Part shown: one piece after another, positions 46,011 through 55,083 of the stretch
Layout of the letters: each line of letters begins with the position of its first letter
Numbering within the stretch: position 1 is the first letter of the stretch
Source of the DNA: a virus
DNA: 64,000 bases
Direction: 5' to 3' (one strand)
IMG/VR virus record: IMGVR_UViG_3300035664_000006
Span: 1 to 64,000 of that record
The notes under the pieces: generated by a model
What the model was told of the DNA's origin: nothing
Database searches by the model: none
What the model saw: only the letters and a program-made list of their open reading frames with translations
Made by a program: the position numbers and the translations under genes

Positions 46011-46539
46011 GTAATTCCTTCATAATTTTAATAGCCCATTTAAATGCAACTCTTGCTTCATCACCTAAATCATCAGTAAGTTCTTCACGAATTGCATTTC
46101 TAAGCCCTTCAACATCATCGAATTGGTAAAACTTACCAGAACCTGGTACTGTTTTAGCGATATATTGTCCACCATATAAATCGCCCATATGACGAACATA
46201 AAGATGAGCTTTAATTAAATGTTTAGTTGATGGTTCATTTAATAATCCTAACACATAATTGTTATATGCCAGTGTTGCTGGTAAAAATGTATAATGTGTG
46301 TTAGGATCTCTTAATTCGATAAAATCTTGATAAATTCCAGGTAGTCTTTCAACGCCTGGTAAGTTATCAAAATATCCTAACACTTTGCAACCAAATTCAA
46401 CTGGTCCATATGCTGCAATCATCTGATACAGGTAATTAGTATATAGTTCAGTTGAAATCTTACCAGTTAATAATAATTTTGCAAAGTTAGTTTTCTCTGC
46501 TTCCGTATGTAAATCTTTTGTAATTTCACGTAATGACAT
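46003..46539 (-). CDS. Heme oxygenase
   Basis: 178 residues from MSLREITKDLH. Proximal histidine in ITKDLHTEAEKTNFAKLL, distal-helix glycines in HMGDLYGGQYIAK. Converts heme to biliverdin, CO and iron with reduced ferredoxin, feeding the adjacent bilin reductase. Shine-Dalgarno AAGGA and a perfect promoter precede it. Phage heme oxygenases are known from cyanophages. Confidence 0.92.
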   Translation of the reverse strand: MSLREITKDLHTEAEKTNFAKLLLTGKISTELYTNYLYQMIAAYGPVEFGCKVLGYFDNLPGVERLPGIYQDFIELRDPNTHYTFLPATLAYNNYVLGLLNEPSTKHLIKAHLYVRHMGDLYGGQYIAKTVPGSGKFYQFDDVEGLRNAIREELTDDLGDEARVAFKWAIKIMKELHE

Positions 46540-46562
46540 ATTTTTCCTTATAATAATCATAT

Positions 46563-46591
46563 ATTATATCACTGTGCTGGAATAGTGTCAA
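46563..46591 (-). promoter_or_regulatory. Sigma70-like promoter of the bilin operon
   Basis: TTGACA (46586-46591), 17-nt spacer, TATAAT (46563-46568). Could also read into the csg block. Confidence 0.77.
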
Positions 46592-46598
46592 GAAAAAA

Positions 46599-46643
46599 TA
46601 TAAATAAAGATGTAGTTCACGGAATTGGCGTTCCTAACTACTT
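46599..46643 (+). promoter_or_regulatory. Late promoter and conserved endonuclease leader hairpin (copy 4)
   Basis: TATAAATA, then GTAGTT-CAC-GGAA-TTGGCG-TTCC-T-AACTAC. The only copy with a perfect T4 late core upstream. Confidence 0.7.
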
Positions 46644-46667
46644 TAATACTGTAAAGGAGTATCAACA

Positions 46668-47459
46668 ATGATATTTATAGAAAATAAGTATACCATATGG
46701 TATAATAAAATTATTAATTCCTCAAAAACTCGTAAATTATCAAATAATGTATATACAGAAAGACATCACATTATACCAAGAAGTGTTGGAGGGTCTAATG
46801 ATGACAGTAATATAGCAATTCTTACTGCCCGTGAGCATTTTTTATGCCATTTATTATTAGTTAAAATGACTTCTAATAAAGAACGGGTTAAGATGATATA
46901 TGCTTCTTGGAGAATGGTTTGCACATCTAACAGATATCAAGTAAGACATAAAACAACATCACGGATTTATCAAAAAATTAGAGAAGATTATATCAATGTT
47001 GTTAAAAATAGAAAAATGACTGATGAAACAAAACAAAAATTAAGAGAAGCTAACCTAGGTAAAAAGCATAGTGATGAAAGTAAAGCAAAAATGTCCAAAT
47101 CTAGAGCTGGTATACTATTAAATGAAATACACGGGATAGAAAAAGCAAATAAGATTAGGGAAAAACGTTCTGCTTCATTAAAAGGTAAAAATGCTGGAAA
47201 AACTCCTAGATTAGGTGCAAAATTAACAGAAGAATCCAAGCAGAAAATATCCGATAAAGCAAAACTCCGTAAAAAAGAATGCGAATATTGTAAAAATCAG
47301 TATTCTCTTTTAACTTACAATCGTTATCATGGTAAAAATTGTAAATTATCTGGGAATACTGATATTAGATTAATGAAAACTTGTGTATATTGTGATAAAA
47401 CTATGGACCCAGCAAATTATGCAAGATATCATGGTGATAAGTGTAAATTAAAACATTAA
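46668..47459 (+). CDS. HNH homing endonuclease with NUMOD3 and zinc-finger tail
   Basis: 263 residues, close paralogue of the gene at 11424. HNH core YTERHHIIPRSVGGSNDD...NIAILTAREHFLCHLLL, NUMOD3 modules (KMTDETKQKLREANLGKKHS), and two C-terminal fingers CEYCKN...RYHGKNCK and CVYCDK...RYHGDKCK. Its last 4 nt overlap the convergent clpS stop. Confidence 0.87.
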   Translation: MIFIENKYTIWYNKIINSSKTRKLSNNVYTERHHIIPRSVGGSNDDSNIAILTAREHFLCHLLLVKMTSNKERVKMIYASWRMVCTSNRYQVRHKTTSRIYQKIREDYINVVKNRKMTDETKQKLREANLGKKHSDESKAKMSKSRAGILLNEIHGIEKANKIREKRSASLKGKNAGKTPRLGAKLTEESKQKISDKAKLRKKECEYCKNQYSLLTYNRYHGKNCKLSGNTDIRLMKTCVYCDKTMDPANYARYHGDKCKLKH

Positions 47460-47758
47460 TCTTCACATTCAATTTTTATCTGGAGTGGAAACCCATTTTC
47501 TCTGGCTAGTTTAGTAGCATCAACGGCTTTAATTTCAGCGATTTCAAAATCATATACACCTGCGATACCTGAACCAGTTTCATGCACTTGCATAGTAACA
47601 TCATAAGCAGTTGATTCTGAATGTCTGAATACATCTACGAGCATCATGATTACGAAATCAATTGGTGTATGGTCATCATTTAGCACGATGACTTTCCAAC
47701 GTTTTGGTTCTTCTACGCGGATTTTTACTTTTTCTTCAATTTTAACGTCTGTTGACAT
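47456..47758 (-). CDS. clpS: ClpS adaptor protein
   Basis: 100 residues. RWKVIVLNDDHTPIDFVIMM and LVDVF, DVTMQVHETGSGIAGVYDFE are the ClpS N-degron-binding core. It delivers N-end-rule substrates to the ClpAP protease; with phage ClpP at 2.1 kb it suggests control over host proteolysis. Start chosen at MSTDVKIEEK. Confidence 0.94.
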   Translation of the reverse strand: MSTDVKIEEKVKIRVEEPKRWKVIVLNDDHTPIDFVIMMLVDVFRHSESTAYDVTMQVHETGSGIAGVYDFEIAEIKAVDATKLARENGFPLQIKIECED

Positions 47759-47780
47759 AATGGATTTCCTGTGTAAGTGA

Positions 47781-48209
47781 TTATTTAATTTCAATTTGGC
47801 GAGGTTTTAATGCCTCTGGTACAACATATTCTAATTCGATTCGTAACAACCCATCTTTAACCTCTGCACCAATAACCTCGATATATTCAGCTAATGGAAA
47901 TTGCACTAAAAAGTTTCGTGAAGCCAATCCACGATGTAAATATTCCCAGTCTGATGAATCATTGGTATCGATATGTTCACCTGTGATAGTAAGAATATTT
48001 TGGTCAACTTCGACATGAATTTCTTCTTTACTAAATCCTGCTACGGCTAATTCGATACTGTAATTAGTTTCATTGTATTTTAAAATATTATGTGGTGGAT
48101 AATTGGATTGTGTTGTACTAACTTTGTTGTTAAGCATCCGATCAAATCCCACCAATGCTCTATTTAAATTTGCTAATGTTGCTGTACCAATTGTTCTAAT
48201 TGTTGCCAT
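47781..48209 (-). CDS. Small heat shock protein (Hsp20/IbpA type)
   Basis: 142 residues with an alpha-crystallin domain (NYSIELAVAGFSKEEIHVEV, LTITGEHID, YLHRGLASRNFLVQFPLAEY, VKDGLLRIELEYVVPEAL). Typical of T4-like phages. Downstream of dnaK. Confidence 0.93.
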   Translation of the reverse strand: MATIRTIGTATLANLNRALVGFDRMLNNKVSTTQSNYPPHNILKYNETNYSIELAVAGFSKEEIHVEVDQNILTITGEHIDTNDSSDWEYLHRGLASRNFLVQFPLAEYIEVIGAEVKDGLLRIELEYVVPEALKPRQIEIK

Positions 48210-48225
48210 TTTATATCTCCTTATA

Positions 48226-48268
48226 TAAGCAAGAACAATCGTGAACCCATTGTAGGCATTTCACGATT
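48226..48268 (-). terminator. Large hairpin between dnaK and hsp20
   Basis: AACAATCGTGAA...TTCACGATTGTT, 12-bp perfect stem. No T-run; could attenuate or protect the mRNA ends. Confidence 0.5.
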
Positions 48269-48296
48269 GTTATTATAACATACTACTTTAAATAAA

Positions 48297-50186
48297 TCAA
48301 ACTTCTTTAAACTCAGCTTGTACAACGTCTTCATCATTAGATGGTGATGATTCAGATGGTTGATCGGCTGCCTGTTTTTTCATGAAAACTGGACTTGCTG
48401 CTTCAAATAATTTCTGGACTGATTCATTGATTTTTTCAATATCATCGCCCTTTGAAACATCGTCAATATATTGAACTGCAGTTTCAAAAGCAGATTTTTC
48501 TTCATCTGATAATTGATCTTTTACTTCATCAAAGTCTTTCTGTAAGGTATGACGTTGTGATTCAGCTTGATTACGAGCTTCGATCAACTCTTTTTGTTTT
48601 TTATCTGCTTCAGCATTTTCTTCAGCATCTTTTACCATACGTTGAATTTCTTCTTCAGTTAAACCTGAATCAGATTTAATGGTAATATTATTTTTCTTAC
48701 CTGTTGATTTATCTTGTGCTGAAATATGCATGATACCATTGGCATCGATATCGAATGTTACTTCGATTTGTGGAGTACCACGTCGAGCTGGTTCAATACC
48801 GTCTAAGTTGAATTCACCCAATTGTTTATTATAAGCATACAGTTCACGTTCACCTTGTCCCACCTTGATTGTTACTGCGGGTTGATTATCCTCAGCGGTT
48901 GAGAATGTTTGACTCGCTTTCGTAGGGATTGTGGTATTTTTCTGAATCAATTTAGTCATCACACCACCCATGGTTTCGATACCCAATGACAATGGTGTTA
49001 CGTCTAATAACAAGATATCAGTTTTGTCGCCTGATAAAACTGCACCTTGAACCGCTGCACCAGCAGCCACTGCTTCGTCTGGATTAACATCTTTACGTGG
49101 TGCCTTGCCAAACAATTTTTCAACTGCTTCTTGGACTTTTGGCATACGGGTTTGCCCACCGACTAAGATAACTTCATCAATTTCAGATAAATCGACTTTA
49201 GCATCTTTAATTGCAACTTTACATGGTGCAATACTACGTTCGATCAAGTCATCTACTAATGCTTCGAATTTAGCCCGAGTTAATTTTACGTTTAGGTGTT
49301 TTGGACCAGTTGCATCAGCGGTGATATATGGTAAATTGACATCTGTTTGTTCAGATGATGATAACTCGATTTTAGCTTTTTCTGCTGCTTCTTTCAAGCG
49401 TTGTAAAGCCATGGTATCATTTTTTAGATTCACGCCGGTGTCTTTTTCGAATTCACTTACTAGGTGATCCATTAAACGTTGGTCGAAATCTTCACCACCT
49501 AAAAATGTATCACCATTTGTTGATAATACTTCGATTTGTTTTTCGCCATCAATGTTAGCGATTTCGATGATTGAAATATCAAATGTACCACCACCTAGAT
49601 CATATACAGCAACTTTACGATCCTTGCTGTCAGCTTTATCAACACCGTATGCAAGTGCAGCAGCAGTTGGTTCATTGATAATACGAAGAACTTCAAGTCC
49701 AGCGATACGACCAGCATCTTTAGTTGCTTGACGTTGTGAGTCATTGAAATAAGCAGGAACAGTGATAACAGCTTGTGATACTTCATATCCTAAGTAGTCT
49801 TCAGCAGTTTTTTTCATTTTACGTAAAACTTCTGCTGAAATTTGTGGGGGTGCTAATTTGTCACCATTTGCTTCAACCCATGCATCACCATTTTCAGCTT
49901 TAATAATTGAATATGGCATCAGGTCGATATCTTTTTGAACTGCATCTTCGTCAAATTTACGACCGATAAGACGTTTCGCAGCGTAGATTGTATTTTTTGG
50001 ATTTGTAACAGATTGCCGTTTAGCGGCTGCACCTACTAATACTTCTGCATCAGTATATGCAATGATTGATGGGGTAGTGCGTGTACCCTCTGAATTTTCG
50101 ATTACTTTTGTTGAGCCATTCTCTAAAATAGCTACGCAAGAATTTGTGGTACCTAAATCGATACCGATTACTGTATTTTTACTCAT
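48297..50186 (-). CDS. dnaK: Hsp70 chaperone DnaK
   Basis: 629 residues, full length. [19 protein letters not shown] phosphate-1 loop, [34 protein letters not shown], the linker [19 protein letters not shown] and the substrate-binding domain with a lid. No dnaJ or grpE is in the window, so it probably works with host co-chaperones. Full-length dnaK is unusual for a phage but reported in large genomes. Confidence 0.97.
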   Translation of the reverse strand: MSKNTVIGIDLGTTNSCVAILENGSTKVIENSEGTRTTPSIIAYTDAEVLVGAAAKRQSVTNPKNTIYAAKRLIGRKFDEDAVQKDIDLMPYSIIKAENGDAWVEANGDKLAPPQISAEVLRKMKKTAEDYLGYEVSQAVITVPAYFNDSQRQATKDAGRIAGLEVLRIINEPTAAALAYGVDKADSKDRKVAVYDLGGGTFDISIIEIANIDGEKQIEVLSTNGDTFLGGEDFDQRLMDHLVSEFEKDTGVNLKNDTMALQRLKEAAEKAKIELSSSEQTDVNLPYITADATGPKHLNVKLTRAKFEALVDDLIERSIAPCKVAIKDAKVDLSEIDEVILVGGQTRMPKVQEAVEKLFGKAPRKDVNPDEAVAAGAAVQGAVLSGDKTDILLLDVTPLSLGIETMGGVMTKLIQKNTTIPTKASQTFSTAEDNQPAVTIKVGQGERELYAYNKQLGEFNLDGIEPARRGTPQIEVTFDIDANGIMHISAQDKSTGKKNNITIKSDSGLTEEEIQRMVKDAEENAEADKKQKELIEARNQAESQRHTLQKDFDEVKDQLSDEEKSAFETAVQYIDDVSKGDDIEKINESVQKLFEAASPVFMKKQAADQPSESSPSNDEDVVQAEFKEV

Positions 50187-50259
50187 AATGTTCTCCTTTA
50201 TTAAGCGAGTTATAATTTGGCACTATGCCTATGTTAAACCCATATGGCGTTTAACGTAA

Positions 50260-50538
50260 TTATTTATCATCTTCTAAAGAAATGTGAGACCATTCCTTTA
50301 ATTTTTTTAATTTATTTTCAGCAGATATTTCAATACCTTCTTTACTTATGATATTATTACAAGCTAGAAGATAAATCATTGCTTGTAAATCTCCAATTTC
50401 TTCTTCAAGATGTTGACGATTTGTTTCACCTTTCCATTCGGTATCTAACCCAAACCTGAAAATTTTGGATATTGCCTGAATAACTTCGGCACATTCTTCT
50501 TGAGTAATACTAAGTATTTCTCTATGTTGTTCTTCCAT
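50260..50538 (-). CDS. MazG-like nucleotide pyrophosphohydrolase
   Basis: 92 residues from MEEQHREILS. TQEECAEVIQAISKI and EEIGDLQAMIYLL give the E-x2-E and E-x2-D metal pattern of all-alpha NTP pyrophosphatases. In phages it is thought to lower (p)ppGpp or sanitise nucleotides. Confidence 0.85.
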   Translation of the reverse strand: MEEQHREILSITQEECAEVIQAISKIFRFGLDTEWKGETNRQHLEEEIGDLQAMIYLLACNNIISKEGIEISAENKLKKLKEWSHISLEDDK

Positions 50539-50564
50539 AAAAAATCCCATGATTTAAAGATTGA

Positions 50565-50593
50565 ATTATACCATGGGGATTCTATAATGTCAA
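50565..50593 (-). promoter_or_regulatory. Sigma70-like promoter of mazG-like gene
   Basis: TTGACA (50588-50593), 17-nt spacer, TATAAT (50565-50570). Confidence 0.76.
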
Positions 50594-51654
50594 CTAGAAT
50601 GTCTAGTTTTCTTTAAAGCTTTATCTTTTTTATCTTGCTCTTTCTTTAAAGCTTTATCTTTTTTATCTTGCTCTGCTTTCAAGACTTCTTCTAATAATCC
50701 TGGATTTTGCTTACACAGTGCATGTTCAATTATATATCTAGCAGTTTCAAAATCTAATCGCCGTCTCCTAACCCCGGATTTTGTATTTCCTTTAAATGGT
50801 GCTAAAAAAACATCATGTGTATTGGTTCTATAATATTCTAATAAGATATTACAATCATCGATTAACATGTTTATATCTACTGGTGTATTAATTAATATTT
50901 TCGATGATGATCTACTACTAACTTTAACTGGACTGGTAATTTTGTCCGGTGTAGTGAAACATATTCTATCAGCGTTGGTACTATCAAAACAGATAACACC
51001 GAAATTCCCATCATGATTATTAAACTTGATTAAATTTTTACCTAGGTTTAAAGAAGTCAAAGCAAATTTATTTAATGATTTAAATGAGCCGATCAACTGA
51101 TCATTTTTGTAGATATCATAATCATCAGATAATTCAGGACCCCATGTAATAACTATAACTGGGTGTTCAGTGTCTTCAAATGGATTTTCTTCTAGTATGT
51201 TGATACTACGGATTCTCTTAGATTTATTTGAACTTATCTGATATGTTTCTGGGATTATAGCAACCCCATAATCAAAACTATTCAAACATTGATTTAACCC
51301 TATAACATATAAATCTTCGCATGATGGAAATAGTTCAAAGTATTCCTTGACATTATTTAACTTGTTTCTAGCTGCTGACACTTTGGCCAAATATGGTGGA
51401 TTAGTAATGCATAAATCAGTATGGTGTGGCGGGATACTCTTTAAACTATCGTTAATAGGCCAGTTAAATGAATGATCTATGTCGTAGCCTTTTACTGCAT
51501 AGTTATCAGCAAATGGGGAAAGTAAATCTCCGCCACCGGCAAATGGGTCAACTATCTGTACAAAATTTAAAGAATCAATAAATAATTGAATATTTGACTT
51601 AATCCATAAATCCTTTTTTGTAAAAAACTGTCCTAGTTCAACCTTTTTTGTCAT
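50590..51654 (-). CDS. N6-adenine DNA methyltransferase
   Basis: 354 residues. QIVDPFAGGGDLLSPF is the S-adenosylmethionine motif I, TDLCITNPPYLAK the catalytic NPPY motif. The C-terminus ends with two copies of a Lys-rich repeat (EQDKKDKALKK), encoded by an exact 30-bp DNA repeat. It is 8 nt from a candidate endonuclease gene, suggesting a type II restriction-modification pair. Confidence 0.87.
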   Translation of the reverse strand: MTKKVELGQFFTKKDLWIKSNIQLFIDSLNFVQIVDPFAGGGDLLSPFADNYAVKGYDIDHSFNWPINDSLKSIPPHHTDLCITNPPYLAKVSAARNKLNNVKEYFELFPSCEDLYVIGLNQCLNSFDYGVAIIPETYQISSNKSKRIRSINILEENPFEDTEHPVIVITWGPELSDDYDIYKNDQLIGSFKSLNKFALTSLNLGKNLIKFNNHDGNFGVICFDSTNADRICFTTPDKITSPVKVSSRSSSKILINTPVDINMLIDDCNILLEYYRTNTHDVFLAPFKGNTKSGVRRRRLDFETARYIIEHALCKQNPGLLEEVLKAEQDKKDKALKKEQDKKDKALKKTRHSS

Positions 51655-51662
51655 ATATGTCC

Positions 51663-52478
51663 TTATAATGAGTTAACAAAATCAATCAGTGATTCACAAT
51701 TTCCACAATTTATATTTACATATTGTTGGCATAATGTATTAAGCTCTGGGATATGGCTTTCACCCCATTTACCATCTATTAATACATAAAAATGCATGTT
51801 ATCGGTGTTATGTTTATTAACATACGCAATTGCTTCATTGATAAAATTTTTAGATTCTTTTACTTGATGCGATTGAGAAGACCCAGCTGCTTCTGTATAT
51901 TTCGCAAAAACGTGAATAGTGATATCACCTCCATTACAAATAAAATCTATACTGCGAGCATTTGCTTCTTTTACATCTTTCTTTTTCTTTATTGTATTGG
52001 CTATGATAATATCGCCGTTGCATAGAGTATATAACCCATTTACAGGTTTATTCCATGTAAAGGTATTATTAACATATTTTTGTAAAGTTGCAAACTGTGT
52101 TAACTCATCAACTGTTTGTCTACATGCATTTCTGCTAAATGGAATGGTTATTCTTGGATCAGATATTAATAACAATTGTGCAATCTCAGAAATCATTTCT
52201 TTTGAAACATTAGTGATGTCATCAACATTGTATATATGACTCAAATCCCTAACAATATAATTAGATATTTTATCACCAATTTCGTTATAATCAGTATCTT
52301 TACTATTTCTGCCAGTTTTAGTTTTTTTAAACTTGGGAAAAATTGAACTACACGGATTTGCGGCAATATATTCCCATACTAGCCTATCTTCTATGTAATT
52401 AGATTGATTGGTTTCAGATCTGCTTTCCTTAATATTTTTAGCACCATTTTTATATTCTGTTTTAATTACGACTGACAT
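51663..52478 (-). CDS. Candidate type II restriction endonuclease
   Basis: 271 residues. The segment NARSIDFICNGGDITIHVFAKYTE shows a D-x(n)-x-AK pattern compatible with a PD-(D/E)xK fold, followed by SSQSHQVKESKNFINEA. Adjacent methylase supports the call. Specificity cannot be predicted; loss of activity cannot be excluded. Confidence 0.65.
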   Translation of the reverse strand: MSVVIKTEYKNGAKNIKESRSETNQSNYIEDRLVWEYIAANPCSSIFPKFKKTKTGRNSKDTDYNEIGDKISNYIVRDLSHIYNVDDITNVSKEMISEIAQLLLISDPRITIPFSRNACRQTVDELTQFATLQKYVNNTFTWNKPVNGLYTLCNGDIIIANTIKKKKDVKEANARSIDFICNGGDITIHVFAKYTEAAGSSQSHQVKESKNFINEAIAYVNKHNTDNMHFYVLIDGKWGESHIPELNTLCQQYVNINCGNCESLIDFVNSL

Positions 52479-52590
52479 ATATCTTCCATGATAAAATCAA
52501 GGAAGCATGAAATTATAGTAAACTATCAATGAACATCATGTTCATTTACTTCCTTGTGTAAATTAATTATAGCATCGTTGATTGTGAATG

Positions 52591-52821
52591 TCAACGTTTT
52601 TTTGGTAGTGCTTCTTTTTGTAATTTTTTCTTTAGACGAGATTTTGCTGCACCTTTTGCTTTCTTTCTTGTAGTAGTTGGTTTTTCATAAGATTCTTTAG
52701 CACGTAAATCATCTAACTTACCACTTTCTTCTACTTTCTTTTTAAATTTTCTTAACGCTTGATTAATATTATCGCTTTCTTTTACTGTAATGCCAGTTCT
52801 AGTCTTCTGGTTGATTATCAT
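52591..52821 (-). CDS. rpsU: Ribosomal protein bS21
   Basis: 76 residues from the ATG with GAGG upstream. ITVKESDNINQALRKFKKKV, RAKESYEKPTTTRKKAKGAA and the basic tail KSRLKKKLQKEALPKKR match bS21, the last small-subunit protein to assemble, located near the mRNA exit site. Phage bS21 may replace the host copy and bias initiation. Confidence 0.93.
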   Translation of the reverse strand: MIINQKTRTGITVKESDNINQALRKFKKKVEESGKLDDLRAKESYEKPTTTRKKAKGAAKSRLKKKLQKEALPKKR

Positions 52822-53218
52822 CTTCATCCTCATCGATTTCATTTTGCAGTTGATCTGCTATCCAATCTAAATTAAAAATCCTATTTTTAGAAATTAGATT
52901 GTATGGTGTTATTTCATTATTAGTAATGTAGTGAACATTTGGTTGTGCTAATAAAAAAGTAACGAATTCTCGTGTAATAGTATTACAATTATCAATATCA
53001 ATAATTACAACATCTACCATATGTGATACACTCAACAACCAATCAATATCGGTCTCATCGTTTTCATAAATGAAAACATTAAGATCATCAATGCTTTTAC
53101 TTAAAATTGATTGGAATTGTTGTTTAACGTGTAACGATGGACTTACCAAAAGGTAGCTTACACTTAGATTAAAAATTTTATCAGGTGGGGTTATTACAGT
53201 AATACGACCTAGTTGCAT
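52799..53218 (-). CDS. Hypothetical phage protein
   Basis: 139 residues, alpha/beta with a Rossmann-like alternation (MVDVVIIDIDNCNTITREFV, NVHYITNNEI) and an acidic tail. Overlaps the bS21 start by 23 nt. No family recognised. Confidence 0.6.
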   Translation of the reverse strand: MQLGRITVITPPDKIFNLSVSYLLVSPSLHVKQQFQSILSKSIDDLNVFIYENDETDIDWLLSVSHMVDVVIIDIDNCNTITREFVTFLLAQPNVHYITNNEITPYNLISKNRIFNLDWIADQLQNEIDEDEDDNQPED

Positions 53219-53238
53219 ATATCCTTCTTATATAAGTT

Positions 53239-53265
53239 ATCACCTAATAAACGTTTATTAGGTGA
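53239..53265 (-). terminator. Palindromic hairpin after rlpA
   Basis: TCACCTAATAAACGTTTATTAGGTGA, perfect 13-bp arms without T-run. Confidence 0.55.
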
Positions 53266-53285
53266 TTTAGTTGTATATGTATTTA

Positions 53286-53750
53286 TTACCCAACGACATC
53301 TAATGATACTCTTTGTATACCATCGATTCCAATTGCTTTTGCTGCACCTTTTGACAAATCCATAATCCTATTTTTAACCCACGGGCCTCTGTCATTGATT
53401 TTAACAATCACAGATTTGTTGTTCTTCAAATTAGTAACTTTCACTTTACTATGAAGTGGGATAGTTCTATGTGCTGCTGTCATTGCGTTCTTGTTGAATA
53501 CTTCACCAGATGCAGTTTTACGACCATGGAATTGAGAACCATAAAATGATGCGATTCCTACCATATTATTTCTTTTTACTGGTTTGGTTTTTTTATATAT
53601 TACTTTTTTATCATTCTTGTTAGAATGTGTTTCATGTTTTTGAACAGCCTTTTTTACTACTGCATGATGAACATGTTTATGCTCTTTTGCTGAAGTAAGT
53701 GAAGGCATTAGACTAACTAATAAAGTTAGAATTATAAGTGAATTTTTCAT
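53286..53750 (-). CDS. RlpA-like exported protein
   Basis: 154 residues from MKNSLIIL. Signal peptide to LTSAKE, a His/Lys-rich linker, then a double-psi beta-barrel (GIASFYGSQFHGRKTASGEV, MTAAHRTIPLHSKVKVTN, VKINDRGPWVKNRIMDLSKG) with the catalytic-type Asp of RlpA lytic transglycosylases. Likely acts on peptidoglycan. Preceded by a ~300-nt structured leader. Confidence 0.87.
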   Translation of the reverse strand: MKNSLIILTLLVSLMPSLTSAKEHKHVHHAVVKKAVQKHETHSNKNDKKVIYKKTKPVKRNNMVGIASFYGSQFHGRKTASGEVFNKNAMTAAHRTIPLHSKVKVTNLKNNKSVIVKINDRGPWVKNRIMDLSKGAAKAIGIDGIQRVSLDVVG

Positions 53751-53765
53751 TTTTTCTCCTTTCAC

Positions 53766-54057
53766 TTGGTGTATCCTTTAATAGCGATACATTACATTAA
53801 GGGAGATAACTGCCAAGGATTGTTAACCCTTATGTCACTGGCGTTTTCTCCATCCGCTATTCAACTGTCACTTGTAATAGCTTAGGCGAGTATGGCTTCC
53901 CGACCTTCGGGTTTCTTCATTGGCCAAGACTCGCGGGATCATTAAATAACTCATGATCCAACTATCTCAGTTTCTTTACGAAACGTATTGTATATATCAT
54001 TTTCCCTAATGCTTCGGTATAAAAATGATATATCACTAAGTATTTACTACTTAATGT
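53766..54057 (-). promoter_or_regulatory. Structured leader RNA upstream of rlpA-like gene
   Basis: Transcription from 54064-54092 would give a leader near 290 nt with no ORF. It has a 13-bp hairpin GATATATCATTTT/AAAATGATATATC, TTGGATCATGAG...GATCC, CCCGAAGGTCGGG and GCTATT...AATAGC with conserved-looking joining bases (AAGCCATACTCGCCTAAGC). The architecture is riboswitch-like; GEMM and ydaO switches often precede cell-wall genes, but the consensus bases are not clearly met. Confidence 0.5.
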
Positions 54058-54063
54058 ACAACA

Positions 54064-54092
54064 ATTATACTACTATATAATTAAATTGTCAA
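54064..54092 (-). promoter_or_regulatory. Sigma70-like promoter of the rlpA leader
   Basis: TTGACA (54087-54092), 17-nt spacer, TATAAT (54064-54069). Confidence 0.77.
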
Positions 54093-54307
54093 CCCCACGA
54101 TAGGGTTATTTCATCAATTTTAGTAATATTGGAACGATTAAAGTCGAATGAACTAAAGTTCAGATATGATAATAATTTAGTCATCTCTTGTTCATCTACT
54201 TCTATTGATTGATCAGTTACCCAATTATTTGCTATTTTCAAATAATCAGGCATCTGATCAACAAGTTCTACATCTATTTCAAACGGTGTTTTTATTAGAA
54301 GTTTCAT
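54089..54307 (-). CDS. Hypothetical small acidic protein
   Basis: 72 residues, MKLLIKTPFEIDVELVDQMP. Ends inside the -35 of the rlpA promoter. No family recognised. Confidence 0.55.
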   Translation of the reverse strand: MKLLIKTPFEIDVELVDQMPDYLKIANNWVTDQSIEVDEQEMTKLLSYLNFSSFDFNRSNITKIDEITLSWG

Positions 54308-54361
54308 ATTTTTCCAAATCTATGTAAAGTATTTACCTTACCTATAGAAATGTAAAAACTA

Positions 54362-54733
54362 CTACATTTTATGTACAATGAATGCAGTCTTAATACCGTT
54401 GAACTGCAACGTTCTTGGATCAAATGCCAATTTGAGAACATGATAATTTGCTCTTAATCGCTGTTTAATTGTATCGAAGATTTCTTTAGATGTTTTTGAT
54501 TTACCTGATAATTGATCAGCTAATCGTTTTACATCTTCTTTATACAAAAGAACAGACGAGTTGTCATTTATATGGTTTTCAAGTTGTGCAAACAATTCAT
54601 TGATTTTTTCAGAACGCTTATCAGCTTCTAAAATGAATTCGTTATCTGAATATTGAATACCTGAACTTTTGCCTTTATTAAGGTTTAGTGGTGTTACGAA
54701 TACAACTGGTAATGATGCTAATTGCTTGGACAT
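54362..54733 (-). CDS. Hypothetical phage protein
   Basis: 123 residues, MSKQLASLPVVFVTPLNLNK; mainly helical centre, then NYHVLKLAFDPRTLQFNGIK. No family recognised. Own promoter at 54763-54791. Confidence 0.58.
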   Translation of the reverse strand: MSKQLASLPVVFVTPLNLNKGKSSGIQYSDNEFILEADKRSEKINELFAQLENHINDNSSVLLYKEDVKRLADQLSGKSKTSKEIFDTIKQRLRANYHVLKLAFDPRTLQFNGIKTAFIVHKM

Positions 54734-54762
54734 ATTGGTTCCTAAAAATTGAAAGAGACTTT

Positions 54763-54791
54763 ATTATAAAATAATGGTTGATGTTTGTCAA
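54763..54791 (-). promoter_or_regulatory. Sigma70-like promoter
   Basis: TTGACA (54786-54791), 17-nt spacer, TATAAT (54763-54768). Confidence 0.76.
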
Positions 54792-54795
54792 CAAC

Positions 54796-55083
54796 TCATA
54801 CAATAATACTAGTAGTAGCTTTAGTATAAGAACTTGCAAATTCTTTTTCAGTTGGTTCTGCTACAACAACAGTGGACCGAAAGATTTTCAAATCCCTACT
54901 AGGATCAACTGTGAATACAAATGGAACCATTCCGATCCCACCATCTGCACTTGTTAATGCTCTTGGTTTTGAAACTTTTAAATAATCAGATCTTTCTTCT
55001 ACCAATGTTCCTAAGATTTCTTCACCTGATGTTAATTTAATGGTGATTACTTCACCAATTGATAATCCTTTATCGATAATCAT
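54796..55083 (-). CDS. Sm-like (LSm fold) phage protein
   Basis: 95 residues. GEVITIKLTSGEEILGTLVE followed by DYLKVSKPRAL and a later strand MVPFVFTVDPS resembles the Sm1/Sm2 strand pattern of LSm proteins seen in T4-like phages. RNA binding is plausible but not demonstrated. Start overlaps the glutaredoxin stop (ATGA). Confidence 0.6.
   Translation of the reverse strand: MIIDKGLSIGEVITIKLTSGEEILGTLVEERSDYLKVSKPRALTSADGGIGMVPFVFTVDPSRDLKIFRSTVVVAEPTEKEFASSYTKATTSIIV

Noticed and set aside
48226-48268. CIRCE heat-shock operator near dnaK
   Set aside because: The inverted repeat AACAATCGTGAA/TTCACGATTGTT does not match the TTAGCACTC-N9-GAGTGCTAA consensus and lies downstream of dnaK.
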